Positions 51,011 through 63,784 of a DNA stretch of 64,000 nt are shown here, one piece after another; positions within the stretch are counted from its first letter, which is position 1; each line of letters opens with the position of its first letter. Origin of the DNA: Pterobdella sp. o SKG-2022 (lineage: Eukaryota; Annelida; Clitellata; Hirudinida; Piscicolidae); assembly GCA_964035795.1 (NCBI GenBank), contig OZ038322.1, positions 16,663,447-16,727,446 on the forward strand. Direction: 5' to 3'. Made by a program: the position numbers and the translations under genes. The notes beneath the pieces are model-generated. The model saw nothing but the letters and a program-made list of their open reading frames with translations, had not been told where the DNA came from and ran no database searches.

Positions 51011-54000
51011 ATCTATCTTGTTATTTATATCTGTCTTGTTTTTTATAAACAGGTTCAAATAAATTCATCTATTTCCATTTCTCGATTCATTCATCTATAT
51101 ATGTAGTATATAAAATTGTAAAAATTGTTTAGTAAATGAAGTAAATCTGGGCACCCTCACTATAGTGGAAATAAAAACCGGATTTAAAATCTTGGTTTCT
51201 ATTCATCTATATATAATATTTCTGTCATCTATTTATCTATTTACCAAATATATTTATCTTTTTTTTATTTCTTCGAAATTATTTATTTTATGTGTTTGTT
51301 TAAAATATCAAATCAAGTTATTTATTCAAACTTGTTCTGTGTTATAAAAATTCATCGTGACTTTAAGCGTTTCAATCACTGATTTTCAAACGGAATTGCT
51401 TTGCAAGCTTTATCTAAATTAACATATCTAAATTTTAAAAATTCTTACGGAACCAATTTTACTGTCAATTGCATGAAAACTAATTGGTATTGTGATTTTA
51501 ATCAAATTTTTGTTTGCATTTATCACACTAATAATTTTAGTCACTAAATTCAAAGGCATTTTCGAAGCTTTCTCAACTTCTTTGTTTCAGCCATTATTTT
51601 TGAAAATTTAAATAATTCAGCATATTCCAATTATATCGGTTTTTAACTGTATTTATTGTGGATTTATTTAGAGGCTGTTTTCATGTCTCATCACTGTTTT
51701 GGACTGGCCATAGTTTGAAGTTATTTAGATGTAAGAGTTTTTAAAAAGTAGCCTAACTTTGTGATGTGATTATGTGATTGACGTTTTATCAATAATCTTG
51801 TAGTTATACATTGTCTCCAAGAAGTTACATCTGAAAATTTTTTGTTTATAATATAAAAAACACTTTTTTTAAACTTTCGGTTTTTGAAAGAATACTTTAG
51901 CAGCATGTAAAACTTTTTACTTGATTTTCTACTTGATGGTACTTCAAGATTGTCTTCATCAGCTATGGGCAGTATTCCTGTCATAGCACAGCTACTCGCG
52001 AGTGTTTTTGCAGCTGCTTCATAGTTTTCCATGCATATTTGTTGGATTTTCCAGTGTCTTTGTCACACATTGTTTTCAACATTTTAATACTTATTAGGCA
52101 AAAACTCTTAGTTATTTCATTCATTTTCATTTTAAATTCTTCAAACTTTATCGTGATTTTATTTCTCATTTGAGTATTTCATCATTAATATCTCACTTTA
52201 GTCTCACACGTGAAAATTTTTTTTCGAGTTGGCCACTTGTTAAATTGTATAATATATTAATAGACTATTTTTGTGCATATGTTTTAATTTTTTTCTCTTA
52301 TGTACCTCTAAATTTATTTTTATTTATTTATGTATAAATTTTTCAAAATTTGTGTGTACGTTTTTTTGGTTTCAGATGCTCTCTTGTGAGCTTTCGAAAA
52401 AAGGTTTCAAGACTTTTTCAACATGAGAACGGCGGCATGATCTTGGAGCAACCGATTAAATGATGAATTTCACTTACATATTAATTTATAATTGTAAATA
52501 GTACATTATTGGTTTTATTAGTATTCTTTGAGTTGTAAATATTCATTAGATTTATTCTGGTGGTTCTTCGTTGAAATCTCGGTTTGTTTGGTTCATAATT
52601 TTTCATCACTTATCTAATAGTTTGTGAATATTATTAACTCACTGATAAAACACTTGAATGAATTTTTTTTTACTAAATTAACGAGAGAGGTGAATAAAAA
52701 AGGTTTAGAATACATCTCATACATCTTTTTTTATCAAAATTTATACTTTTCAAATAAATACTTAAAAATTGCCTTGTTTTGAAGTTTAAAATCAGTTGAA
52801 GAACTCTCAATATAATGAGAAGTGAAATAGTACAATAAGTAAAGGAAAAATAATAAATAGAGAAAAAATATCATAAATGATAAAAAACAAAAAAATGAAT
52901 GGAATGTGAAAAATAAGGTTTTAGATCAAATGACTAAGAAAATATTGACTTGAGCACAAGGAGATAGAAAATAATTTTAGAAGTTTTATTGATGACTTGA
53001 AACTGAAAATTGAGGAAAAAGTAAGGGTTTGAAAATACTTTTAATGATTTATCATATAGGAGTAAACATATAAGAATAAATTACAATGAAGTCTAAAACA
53101 TTAAATCAAGCTGAAATGTTATAGAAAGTGTAAAGCAAGGTTTTGGATATTTGTTGAAAAGCTTCTTGATTTTCAACGAGTTATCCTTTGGTAATTAATG
53201 TATTAATGAAAATCGAAGGCTTGTACTTCAGCGAACATTCGAAAATTTTCATATTTTCTCTGTATTAACCTAAGTTTTAACTTTCTTATTGTCATAGAAA
53301 AGCATTGAAATATTTTTAGCAAAATTTTACTGCTTACAAAAATTTTAAAAATACATAGAAGGGTTTTCTTGAGCCACGAAGCTTTCCATTTATTGTGCTA
53401 CCCTCATTAGATCGAAAAAATCTCTGACTCAAAATTTACTGTATTCATCAACTCCATCTTATTTTTTCAAATATTGTTTGAAATAATAAAGGTGATATTT
53501 CACTGAAGAAAAATGAAGTTATTTGAACATTTGAGTGATGTATTTGTTCAGTCGATATAACTTATAAGCTGTTGTGCTATTTATATCGTAGTTTCGAAAT
53601 AGTTGCTTACTGACGCATAGAGTACCAACAAGTCTCACACATCCCTTTCACACAAAGCGTGATGGTTTGTTGATTTTGTTTTCTGTAATTCTCAGTTGAG
53701 CTGGATCATGACTACAAGATGACGGTCACTGCTGACGTCTGCATTTCTTCTTTAATAAACGATCGTTTTCATGTGTTTTGTGTGTGCTTGAAAAAAATAA
53801 ATAATTGTGTAAATGGAAATATTTGAAAAAAACTTTTTTTTGAAACATCATAATAAATTTTGAATGAATAATTTTTCAAAATTTAATATCTATTATGGTG
53901 TTTCGAATAAATTTATTAGAACAGCAACAAATTCATAATTTTAGATAGCTTCATCATAAATTTTAACACGCTAAAATATTATAATGAATCAAACTTATAG

Positions 54001-54950
54001 AAAACTTTAGCGTAACCTTTGTCCTTCGAAGCTACGGTGACCATCAATCATCAATCGATGTGTGCTCATAACAAGGCCAATTCACACTTTCAAATTTTTG
54101 TAACAATGTGCTCATTGATGATAAATTTTTTTAAATAGAGAATTTTTAAAATCAATTTGCGAACTTTACAATCCATTGACTCTCAGCATTTGAGTTTTAG
54201 GGTCAACTGTTTTTCGCCACTCAGTTTTGTTCAGCGTCATTTTTTTATCATGGCATTTTTGTAAAACTATTAGCATATATCTTAATGTTTTAACAAAAAC
54301 ACAAGATATAATTTTTTTAAAAACATTTGCGTTTTTATTAATGCAAACGTGCATCAACTAAAGAGAATATAAGAAAATAAAATTCAAACTCTATTTGTTT
54401 AAGAAACTTCAATTTTTATTCATTGAAATAGCCAATCAAATGTAATATTTTTATAAATTGATTAGTTTTCACATTAGGCTATACATATAGAAAAATTGTG
54501 GAATAGTTAACAAAATTATCTTGAAAAACAGCTAAACTAGAAACATAAAAATATAATAAAGAAGATATATATATATTAATAAAAATAATACAGAAGAAAT
54601 GACAAATATAGATAAAATTACGCCAAACTCTTACTAAATTGAATAGTCTTTAGACTGTTCGTCGGGTTTTTGCGTATTTATGAAATTAATTGTTCAAACG
54701 TTTTTATTAATAAATTTATTAATGAATCACAAGATGGATGAAACAATTTTCAATAAGTAACTTGTCATCATTATGACAAAAAAAATGATGAAATGTATAG
54801 ATTCATAAAAAGGATGTTAAACATCAATATCTTTGCTAGTATTTATAAATTATGTTCAAATTTTTGTAAAAGTTTATATCATAAATTAAACCAACAATAA
54901 TAAATTAAAGTGAAATAGCTAAAAATTATATTTTCACAGCAAACTTTAAA
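51011..54950. other. Intergenic region between the nuclear receptor and the BTB gene
   Basis: Nearly 4 kb of A+T-rich DNA. The only coding-like stretch is on the minus strand at 51850-52169, where two frames overlap (see findings). No phased exon chain, RNA gene or clear mobile element is seen. Confidence 0.5.
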
Positions 54951-56681
54951 TCAAGTATAATAATATAGTTCAGGAAGTTGGCCATCTTCTACAGAAGTTC
55001 CATTATTATCACCTGAATTGTAGAAAAACTGAAATGTGGTTTTACCTGAGACAACTTTACGAACACCTTTTGAACCAAAGTATGAATCTGGGCCTTGTAT
55101 TGTGGCACAAATTGTGTAGCTTATATTGGCACAAATTTCAATGGGTTCTTTAAAAGAAACTTTTATAGTTGAGGTAGCACCATTACTGGTATATGCAGCA
55201 TCTTTACTTCCAAGAACAGCGTGGTATTCTGAGTCAATAACTTGCAAATTAGCAATATACTTTCCTCCTGGATAAATAGAACCATACAATCCTACCCCTG
55301 TAAGATAGATTTTTCTGTTGACAATAAATACAATGCGATCACAATGACCACTGTAACCCCAACGTTTTTCAACTTTCATAAATCTACAGACACATTCTTC
55401 TTTTCCAATTGTTGAATTTCGAGGCACAACAGAAAACTTTGATTCAGGTCTTGGACGAGCTGTGAAATATAAAAACATTTGTACAACATCTCGATCACTT
55501 AGCAAGCCAGATTGGGCTGGACCTGATGCAAACTCTTCCACACTCATGAGAGGAAACCGAAGCAAAGAAAGAGCTTTTCCAAGCACTAGATGAAGATTTT
55601 CTGTTGTAGTGGAAAGACTTTTGCGCACACATTCTGCTTCTGCCCATTTCAATGTAGCAGTATAAAGTGACATTTCTCTTAATTCTAAACTATCTCTTTG
55701 TAAAATTATGCACAAAGTTTCATTATCAATTTCAGTGAAACTTTCAGCTGAAATAGCTTCTAGAGTTGAATGATCAATAACTTCTAAACATAAAGTAGTA
55801 AGTTGTGGTTCATCAAAGAGTCTCGCTTGAGCAAGAAGCATGCAAGCATTATCTCCACTCAGATTTTTTTCCAAGTAATCTACACAAGCAAATTCAAGGA
55901 CGTTTGCAGCATATTTTTTAGCTGCATATAAAGTAGCCATAACAGTTTCAGGACATAAAGTAACTTGATCTGTGTAAAAGAATTTCATGAGATTTAGAAA
56001 AGCAGCTGGTTCAATGTCTGTTATATGAATCGTTTCTAATTTTCCAGACTGATCTGATAATTGGCCATTGAACATAGTATCAAAGACAGAACTGCTTATT
56101 GATAAAACAAACTTATGTGCAGGAATAACCATCAAAGGGGATGAAGCATCTTTTTCTCCAATCATAACAAAATTTACATCAGCCATTAGGTCATTGTTGA
56201 ACATGTAGGCTAACCTTTCTTTTAGAGTAGTTTTTTTATTTTGCCAATTTCTATCTACATCCAAATGTCTTGTGTTTTTTTCACTAACTATTGAAGAACT
56301 TGTTACATAATTTTTGGCTTTATTGGTTACTTTTTTATGTTTTCCTTTATTTTTGGGACTACTTTTATTTGTCTCATCACTAGTATAACCAACACAGTAC
56401 GCTGGAATAAAAAGTTCATCGCTTTCCCCCATATTTCTTGGAGAATCAAAACTCGTGGTTACTTCAGTAATTTCTTTTTCTTCTGTTTCATTGAGATCAA
56501 CTTTTTTGAAAGAGTTGTTTAACTCTTTCACATTTTTTGCCAAACTATTGTTTATTTTAATAGCTAATTGTGGGTAAGAATTCGATCTCAAAAGTTTTGG
56601 GCTAGTATTTGTATTCGATTGAGTAGGTATTGGACTTGCATTATCTTTTTTTTCAGAAGAACTAATAGAATTTTTTCTCAT
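54951..56681 (-). CDS. BTBD: BTB-BACK-PHR domain protein (BTBD1/2/3/6 family), intronless
   Basis: Likely substrate adaptor for a Cullin-3 ubiquitin ligase. A single uninterrupted frame gives 576 residues from the ATG at 56681; upstream in-frame sequence has no earlier ATG. Residues 1-155 are a low-complexity, Ser/Asn/Lys-rich extension. The BTB domain (about 160-270) has MADVNFVM, PAHKFVLSISSSVFDTMF, DIEPAAFLNLMKFFYTD and ATLYAAKKY. BACK (about 275-390) has LLAQARLFDEPQL, LKWAEAEC and RFPLMSVEEFA. The PHR domain (about 430-575) has WGYSGHCDRIVF, TGVGLYGS, YFGSKGV and ends DGQLPELYYYT, as family members do. It lacks introns although every neighbour has many. It follows the alpha2delta gene in tandem with 173 bp between coding parts. 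Which paralogue it is cannot be told. Confidence 0.94.
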   Translation of the reverse strand: MRKNSISSSEKKDNASPIPTQSNTNTSPKLLRSNSYPQLAIKINNSLAKNVKELNNSFKKVDLNETEEKEITEVTTSFDSPRNMGESDELFIPAYCVGYTSDETNKSSPKNKGKHKKVTNKAKNYVTSSSIVSEKNTRHLDVDRNWQNKKTTLKERLAYMFNNDLMADVNFVMIGEKDASSPLMVIPAHKFVLSISSSVFDTMFNGQLSDQSGKLETIHITDIEPAAFLNLMKFFYTDQVTLCPETVMATLYAAKKYAANVLEFACVDYLEKNLSGDNACMLLAQARLFDEPQLTTLCLEVIDHSTLEAISAESFTEIDNETLCIILQRDSLELREMSLYTATLKWAEAECVRKSLSTTTENLHLVLGKALSLLRFPLMSVEEFASGPAQSGLLSDRDVVQMFLYFTARPRPESKFSVVPRNSTIGKEECVCRFMKVEKRWGYSGHCDRIVFIVNRKIYLTGVGLYGSIYPGGKYIANLQVIDSEYHAVLGSKDAAYTSNGATSTIKVSFKEPIEICANISYTICATIQGPDSYFGSKGVRKVVSGKTTFQFFYNSGDNNGTSVEDGQLPELYYYT

Positions 56682-56854
56682 TATTTTATTGTTTTTTTCC
56701 AAATAAATTTTCAACAAAACTTAATTAAAATTTACAAGCGGTTAAATGGCAAAATATAAACTTATGCTTAAAAGTGATAAATTTTTATAAAATAAGTTTT
56801 TCAAAATCACAATAAAAAACAAACCATTAAATGAGCTTCATTTACATAAAAATA

Positions 56855-59800
56855 TTAAATATTTAGTAGGTAAAAAAAACTCACGAAATATACCAATGAA
56901 GGTAAAATTCGAGAAAATTTAGAAACGATACAAGGTATAGGTACATAATTTAAATAGAGACACGTTCTAACAAGAGCAATTGTATCAGAAACTACCTCAA
57001 ATGAAAAAATATGATTTTTTTCACAAGAAACCTCAGATTCCGAACCGTGAATAACTAAAAAATAAAGGTTGGTATTAGGAATCGACAAAACATGTACAAA
57101 ATCTATGGAACATTCTTCCTCAACTCGAAAGTTTATGTTTAATTGTTCTCCAACCGGATGTACCAAAACATGTTCTTCTGATGATTGAATGCACGAACCA
57201 GCCCAATAAGGCGCACCAACCATCTGCAAATACGTATTCTTTCAATTTTTAATTGTTTAAAAATGTTTTAAATGGCTGAATAGTATCTCTGTCAAGTTTT
57301 AGAAGAAAATTGTCGATACTTTAATGACATAGTTGAAAATTTAAAATATTTATTTAGTCGGAAATCATTCAAGACAATACCTCATGCAGTTGGTTATATA
57401 TTTTCTTGTCTTTTTTAAACTCTTTAAGCAATAGTTCGTCACAATCAACGTAGTACTTAGGAATATATTTTTTAACAGTAACGTTAAGATGTAACATCCT
57501 CCTAATTATGGCAGGATACAAATCATTAATGTTTATCTGTTCTCTAACAACGTTGGGTTCTTCAAGGGTTAACTCCATTTCTATATCAAGGTTTTTCTTC
57601 ACCATATAACACCTATAATTAATCACGACGTTCAAAAAAGATATCTTGATTCCTTCCAAATTAATTTAATATTGGTTCAATGTCTCGTTTTCCCATTACC
57701 AAAGTAAGAACTTTTTCAAAAGTGAATTTTGAATATATAAAACAATGTAAATATAATACTAACAGGATGAATATTTATTTCAGACACTAATATTATTATT
57801 AAAAAAACTTTCAAGATTTTTTAATAAATTATTTTTATAAATAGCTTATAATATTTTAATAGTATTTTTAAATAACGATAAAACCAACTTTTGAAAACCG
57901 ACGCCGCATTTTGTGGAATATTTGCTGTTAATAAGCTCAGTGAGTCTCTTTAAAAAGGTTGTTCTCTTGATGTTTAGATTGATTACCCCGAAAACGTCTC
58001 TCAAACAACCATCACCTTTGAATGTCGTAACAAAAATTTGATAACACTTGTTCCAATCATTGTCTTATTGGTTGGCATAATTAAATTGAAGCTCAAAAAA
58101 TATTCTCAGATTTATTATGTATTTTTCAAAAAATTTGAGTATTTATCATCTCAAACTGGTAGTTTGCTTAATCGATACGTGTAAAAGCTTCTGCTCGAAA
58201 GTATAATAAGTCTAATTCATCATATTCTTTAAGATATATTCAAAAATTTTGATAAAACCCAAACTTTCACATGGAAAAAAAACAGCTTTACTGATGGAAA
58301 ATGTATTTCCAAAAACAACAATATTATTGGACCACTGATAATCCTGGTTTATTGCCAGTTGGTCTGTATTAGCCAATGCATCTTTATACCATCTGTGGCT
58401 GGAACAAAATTTTGCATTGTAAGAACCTTATAATGTATATTTGCTCTAATGAGAAATTTAATTTTAAATTGAGATTATAAAAGTATTTCATAGTTATAAA
58501 TATATTTTTTTTCTAATAAACAAATTTAAGTCTAAAAAAAGTTATATAAAAAAATCTGTCAGCAAAGTGCAATAAATATAAAAGATAAAGTATATATATA
58601 ATATAATATAATATAAAAGATAAAGGCCGCCGTTCATTGGGATAAAATAAAGTATAAACAGCAATATTTAATGGAACATTTCAAGCGAGCCACTCGATGT
58701 TTTAAACACATCTCAAGCATTATTATTGATTTTGTGCTCAATTTTTTTTTGCTCGTAACATTTCATTGGTTAAAAAATTATAAAATTTCATAAAACAAGT
58801 TAACAAAACATTTACACATGATATCTTCGAAGAATACATTCTTAAAATACTGTGTATCTTGAAATTTACAGAAAATTTTAGTTATTATAAAATATTACTT
58901 AATGTAATTTCTTTTTATATTTGGAATATTTTTTTATTTCAATTCCAATTTTCAACCGCACACAAGTTGCTTTAAAAAAACTTTAAGCTTATAATGATTG
59001 ACTGAATAATCAAACCTACTGAAAAATAGAATTAAGGTACGATTGTCTGGTAAAGATGCTTGGAATAGTTCTATACACTCCATTGGTGGTGATTATTCGT
59101 TTTGACGTCACTAGGTCATCAATTTGCACTTTCAAACTAGAGGTTTTGGAAGTATTATCCACGCACCATAGTTTTTTAATAATTAAAAGATCTTTCCTGT
59201 TATATTTGATTATAAAATTGAAATATTTTTGTAAAAATTTTAGAGTATGAAAAGAATGAAAAGGAAATAACTTGAAAAAACTTACTTGGCATTGACATGG
59301 ATGAATTTTTCAGGCTCTTCCTCCAAATATTTTTGCATAGTATATTTAGATAGCTCATCAAATTGATAACCAAAATATAAATCGTTCACTACGGCTCTTT
59401 TTTCAAACAGAACTCCCGTGTCGGTTGTTTCAAATGTAACCTGCTTTTTTTCTCCCAAGTAATTTTTCTCACGAACTCTTCTAGCGACTGGTTTTGAAGT
59501 TTTCCGTTTCTTCTTTAACGTTAACAAATAATTTTTACCAAAATTTGATTGGGAAATTGCATCATTTATTTCGTTTCTCTCGGAAGACGAACTGGCGAAA
59601 CCTAACACCAAATCAAGATCTGAAAATAGAAAATAAAAATTACTGAGTATACGTTTGAAGAAAGGGGTTACTTGGAATAGGAGCGAAAATATAATTAAGT
59701 GAAATATCGCTTTTTGAGGAATTTGCTGGTACACGGAAGAAACCCTGGCCGTCAAGAACAGTCGCTGTCTTGGCTCCTTTCACTTTTATGCTCGTCGTTT

Positions 59801-62800
59801 TCCTCTCCAGCACAGCCTTGCCACCACGTAAAAATTATAGTGAACATACTCAAATAGTAATTGGATCATATGATACTAAGACAAATAATAACAGTTTATT
59901 ATCATTATTCCCAATAAATTATGAAACTTGAATAATCACGAAAAACTAATTAAAGCTTTATGAATGAAAAAACATTTAAAAATTTTTATTCAAACGCTTG
60001 TACAAAAGTTTGATAAAACTGTTAAAAATCTATTGAATAACCCGTTCAATTTCATCATAGTTTTTCACTTCGTTGTCAGGATCGATGTATGTTTTCAAAG
60101 ACATTGAGTACCTCTGTAAAACAGTGTCAGCAGATAAATAAATTTATTTTAAAAAACTTTTTCACAATAAAAAATTATTAAAAATAGAGTTCAAGCAAAA
60201 AACTAAAAATTCAATAAAAATTTAATGTAATCAAGGATAGAGAAATCAATAAAGACTTGGAACAAGGGCATGTAGAGGTTATGTGCCACTATGGTCAGTG
60301 TCGAGGGTCGAACGAGAAATATGTTTGCGCCGTTCCAAAACTCCTTCCTAATCAATTCAAAAATCTTTTCGATTTTAATTTCGAACCCTACAACTCCAAT
60401 GAATTCCTCTCCCGTTATAGACAGCGGGTTATCGCTTGAATTCATTATTAATTTGAATTAACTTAAATATAAATATTTTGCAACAGTAACGAAAAAATAA
60501 TCGTGATTTTTTTGAATTTGTCAAACTAAATTAGTAAATGCTTGAGTATTTATGGAGGCATGTTATGACTCACTCGTGTAGGTACACAGGTGAAGTAAGA
60601 AAGAGTTGTGGGTGCTGATGAGTAGATAATAAATAACTCATCTGAATAGTCTTGTTCGTTTCAGTGTAAGAATAATGAACGTGACGATTATATAGGTCAA
60701 ACTGATCAACTAAATAGCGTGATTGGTTGACCCAGATAGCGGCTCCTCCATTGCGACAAGCAAGCTCGGCAAGTTTGGTGTAGTGGAAATAATTTCGAGT
60801 GGTAGCAAATACATGGAACTCAACCTTGATGATAAATAAATATTTTGATAAATTGGCTGATTATTGTCGAAATCATGACGTTTGATAACGCTTTATATTA
60901 CCGTATGTTGGTTCAGGTACTGCTGGATAGATACGTCTAAAAAAAGACGCTTGTAATCAAATTTGCACGCGTCTCCTGGAACGAATCTCATTTGGTTCAT
61001 CAGGTACGCGTTTGATCCTGTATATCACATTTATAGTTTTCTTAGGCGTTTGTTAAATTTATAAATTTGAGAATTCCTATTTTTATTTTAGTCGTTATTA
61101 AATAAGTGATATATATATATATATATAGTGAATTTTAGAATTCCTCAAACTTGAACGTTATTTGTATATCGTATATTCCAACATATGAATATTCAATAGT
61201 ATCTTTTTTATAACTCGTTTCCTTCACAAACACACCTGAGCTGCATCTCACTTGGGGATCTACTTCACTCACCGGAGTCACCAGGTAGATCATTTTAGAG
61301 CAAAGCTTTCCACTGCTGAGCATCTTATTTGCCATTGTAAGAGCACGACTGCCAAAGAGACGTTTTTTTGTATAAAATTTGACTCAGAAACAATGATTAG
61401 TTGTTTTTATTTGAAACTTATGAAAATTTTTTGAATTAATATTTCTAGAACTTTTATCTGGACTTTTATGTTAGTTTGATATGCAAAAAGCTTACTGGAA
61501 GTCAACCCCCCCTCGTAATTTGAGTCTTCTGATTTGTCGGATGGCAATGTCTTTGTTGACGAGATTGGCCTGGAATAAGCCACAGTCGCAGTTGTAGTCA
61601 TCCTTGTGGCATTGTGTGCGATGGTCACACAACAACGCCCTCACAGTTGCTTCTATCTGCTTACCTTTCAAATTCAAACGCATTTATGTACTTTTCATAT
61701 AAAAAGTAACTGTGTTGAAACTCATAAAATTGACTGTTATTTGATGAATTTTTTTTTTACATTCTCTAAAATTTATCAACAATATATTTATTGAGCACTT
61801 AAAAATCAAATATTTTTCGAAATAAATATAGAAAGCAAAATTTTTAATTAGAAACATCACTTACCATCCAATCCCCACACCATAGAAGACGATGAGATAA
61901 TGTTGAAATACACCCACTCACTGAAAGAGCTTACAAGTTTTTCCGCTGTTCTTTTCCAAAGATCTATGCTGAATATATATGACAATACCCATTGAATCGT
62001 TCAAAATTTTAACAGTTTTCAATTTAAAAAATACCGACGGACGTGGTAAAAGGGTCTAATGTTCTAGAAATGCTTGAGTCAATGACAATAACCACTTCAC
62101 GATATACAGACTTGCCAATAAACCACGACTCCAAGCGAAAAGTAACTTCATCTGTAACTGACTTTTGTAAAATTGTATTACCAGTGAAAATAACTTCAAA
62201 TATAAAATAAGTAACAAACATTTATACTAATAAGATTCTATTACCACATAATATTGTTGTGAATATTCTTCGGCCTTGCGTTGATTCTGACTGGTTTCTC
62301 CTAAAGTCGATGCAATATACAATTTTTTAAGTTCAAGTCTCTTGATAGTCAAATGAAAACACTTTCAAAAGTTTATTTTATTCCACTCCTGAAAGTGTTT
62401 TCCTTTGATTATATATGTTTGGCTCGAAGAATGAAAATCTTTTTGTGATCTTTAAAAAAGTATATGATAAAAAAGACCTGAAGGATTATCTATAATTTCA
62501 TCATATATGTTGTAATTTGGAAGCACAGAGTTCCTTCTAGTTGTGATTCTTATAAACTCATTGACTTTTCTCATGTTTTTATCCATATCATGGTGTAATA
62601 TCTCGTCACCCTCATCAGGATAAGACTTCAAAACGCCATCTTGCGTCCCTATTAAAACCCTATCGTGTTTTCAGTATAACCAAATATTACCAAAGCTTAT
62701 TGAATATATATTTTATATATAGGTACATAATGATGATATAGAATATTTCGAAAAACTTTGTCAAAAAAAAAATCAAATATTGTCGTGTTTTTATGATTCA

Positions 62801-63622
62801 AAATTTTTGAGGCTGATTATTCCTAATTTTTAACTAGTTTATATATTTAAAACATTTCAATTATTAGTTATTTATAAGTTTATATTAGGTTAAATGTTTA
62901 AATTAATAAGAACTAACATTATTTGATGGATAACTAAAACAAAATTTTCGCAAAAATTTTTTTAAATACAGAAAAAACTTATTATTGGTGTTTCAGAGAG
63001 GATTTTTTTCATAGTAGAACCAAAGTTGTTGATCCAGGCACTGTCATACTTAATATTTTGACCATAGCTGTTGTCCAAAATGCTTGTTTTCGTGCTTGAG
63101 AATAATTTTTAAAATATTTAATTCTTTGAGATCATAAAAATTAAAAAAACTTAACTGATTTTTTCATTATGAAAAAAATGATTGTATTTAAATAAAATTT
63201 AAAACATTTTTGCTTTAAATATTTTTAATAAATCGCAACAAACGCTTACGGTTCAAAATTTCTTTTTGATGTATCATTAATCGAAAATGTAGAAACTTCA
63301 TTTTTTAATTCAGCCAGCAAATCATCAAGCTTTTCATATATTTTGTCTTCAATAGTTGCAAAATCCATTTTTAAACAATCAGACAAATTTCGAACAAATT
63401 ACCAATTTTTCCAGCAGTAGTTTTCACCAAATCCAAGTGATTATTTGCAACTTTCTTCGTAAATTGAGAAATCTTTGTTTCCAATTCTCTTAATCCCGAT
63501 TGGGTTGAATATACTTCGTTGAAAAGAACGGAAATATCTTCGACCCAATATAAGTTCACAGCGTAAAGATATTTATTCAAAAAAACAGAAAAAAATATGA
63601 TAAATTTTATAGTTTTTAACAT
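56855..63622 (-). CDS. CACNA2D: Voltage-gated calcium channel alpha2delta subunit (CACNA2D-like)
   Basis: Extracellular auxiliary subunit that brings calcium channels to the surface and synapse. Seventeen exons (minus order): 63622-63403, 63346-63250, 63094-62979, 62648-62478, 62300-62245, 62161-62035, 61963-61865, 61652-61496, 61348-61236, 61017-60902, 60824-60586, 60434-60257, 60113-60042, 59816-59672, 59619-59286, 57612-57381, 57223-56855. Total 2841 nt, 946 residues. Features in order: signal peptide (IKFIIFFSVFL), VWA-N region (DLVKTTAGKI, KIYEKLDDL, TQDGVLKSYPDEG), a VWA domain with MIDAS-type DSSIS in VVIVIDSSISRT, FQANLVNKD, KMIYLVTPVSE, VEFHVFATTRNYFHYTKLAE; a Cache-like part (PLSITGEEFIGVVGFEI); a C-terminal region with IPNTNLYFLV; and a hydrophobic tail (LPSLVYFVSFFYLLNI) fitting GPI attachment. 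Intron 1 is only 56 nt. Some donors (exons 4, 6, 9, 11, 12) are inferred from phase. Confidence 0.86.
61108..61129. repeat. Short AT dinucleotide microsatellite
   Basis: About 20 bp of alternating AT inside an alpha2delta intron. Similar short runs occur near 45837 and 54568. Confidence 0.8.
62346..62440 (+). repeat. Dispersed repeat, family B, foldback form
   Basis: TCAAATGAAAACACTTTCAA at the left is mirrored by CTGAAAGTGTTTTCCTTTGA about 65 bp on. Downstream, TTTGGCTCGAAGAATGAAAA matches the sequence that follows the copy at 10629-10735. It lies in an alpha2delta intron. Confidence 0.7.
62730..62816 (+). repeat. Dispersed repeat, family C, second copy
   Basis: AATGATGATATAGAATATTTC is followed by CGAAAAACTTTGTC, ATATTGTCGTGTTTTTATG and ATTCA, matching the inverted copy at 32050-32137 in order and spacing. 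This copy keeps the CGAAA block that has mutated in the other. Confidence 0.75.
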
Positions 63623-63784
63623 TTCAGTAAAGTGAATCCTCGTTTAAATTCAGCCTGAAAAGCTTTTAACAGACAATTCAATTTTAAATAAATAGCGCTT
63701 TATTAAAAATAAAATTTCGATGTTATATATTGTCTGACTTAATTTAATAAAACAAGAAAACACAGCGGTTATTTATATTTGAAA
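63623..63784. promoter_or_regulatory. Short divergent interval upstream of the alpha2delta gene
   Basis: Only 162 bp separate the alpha2delta ATG (minus) from the next plus-strand ATG. If that frame is a real gene, the two share a promoter region. No motif can be assigned. Confidence 0.25.

Noticed and set aside
50483..51106. 207-codon open frame of repeating Tyr-Leu-Pro-Thr
   Set aside because: It is the translation of the ACCT microsatellite; a period-4 repeat has no stop in any frame. It is not a gene.
61135..61235. Longer form of alpha2delta exon 9 reading on to a stop at 61135
   Set aside because: Reading through gives an early stop in the middle of the VWA domain. The gtgtgt donor after 61236 joins in phase to the next exon, so the longer form was treated as intron read-through.
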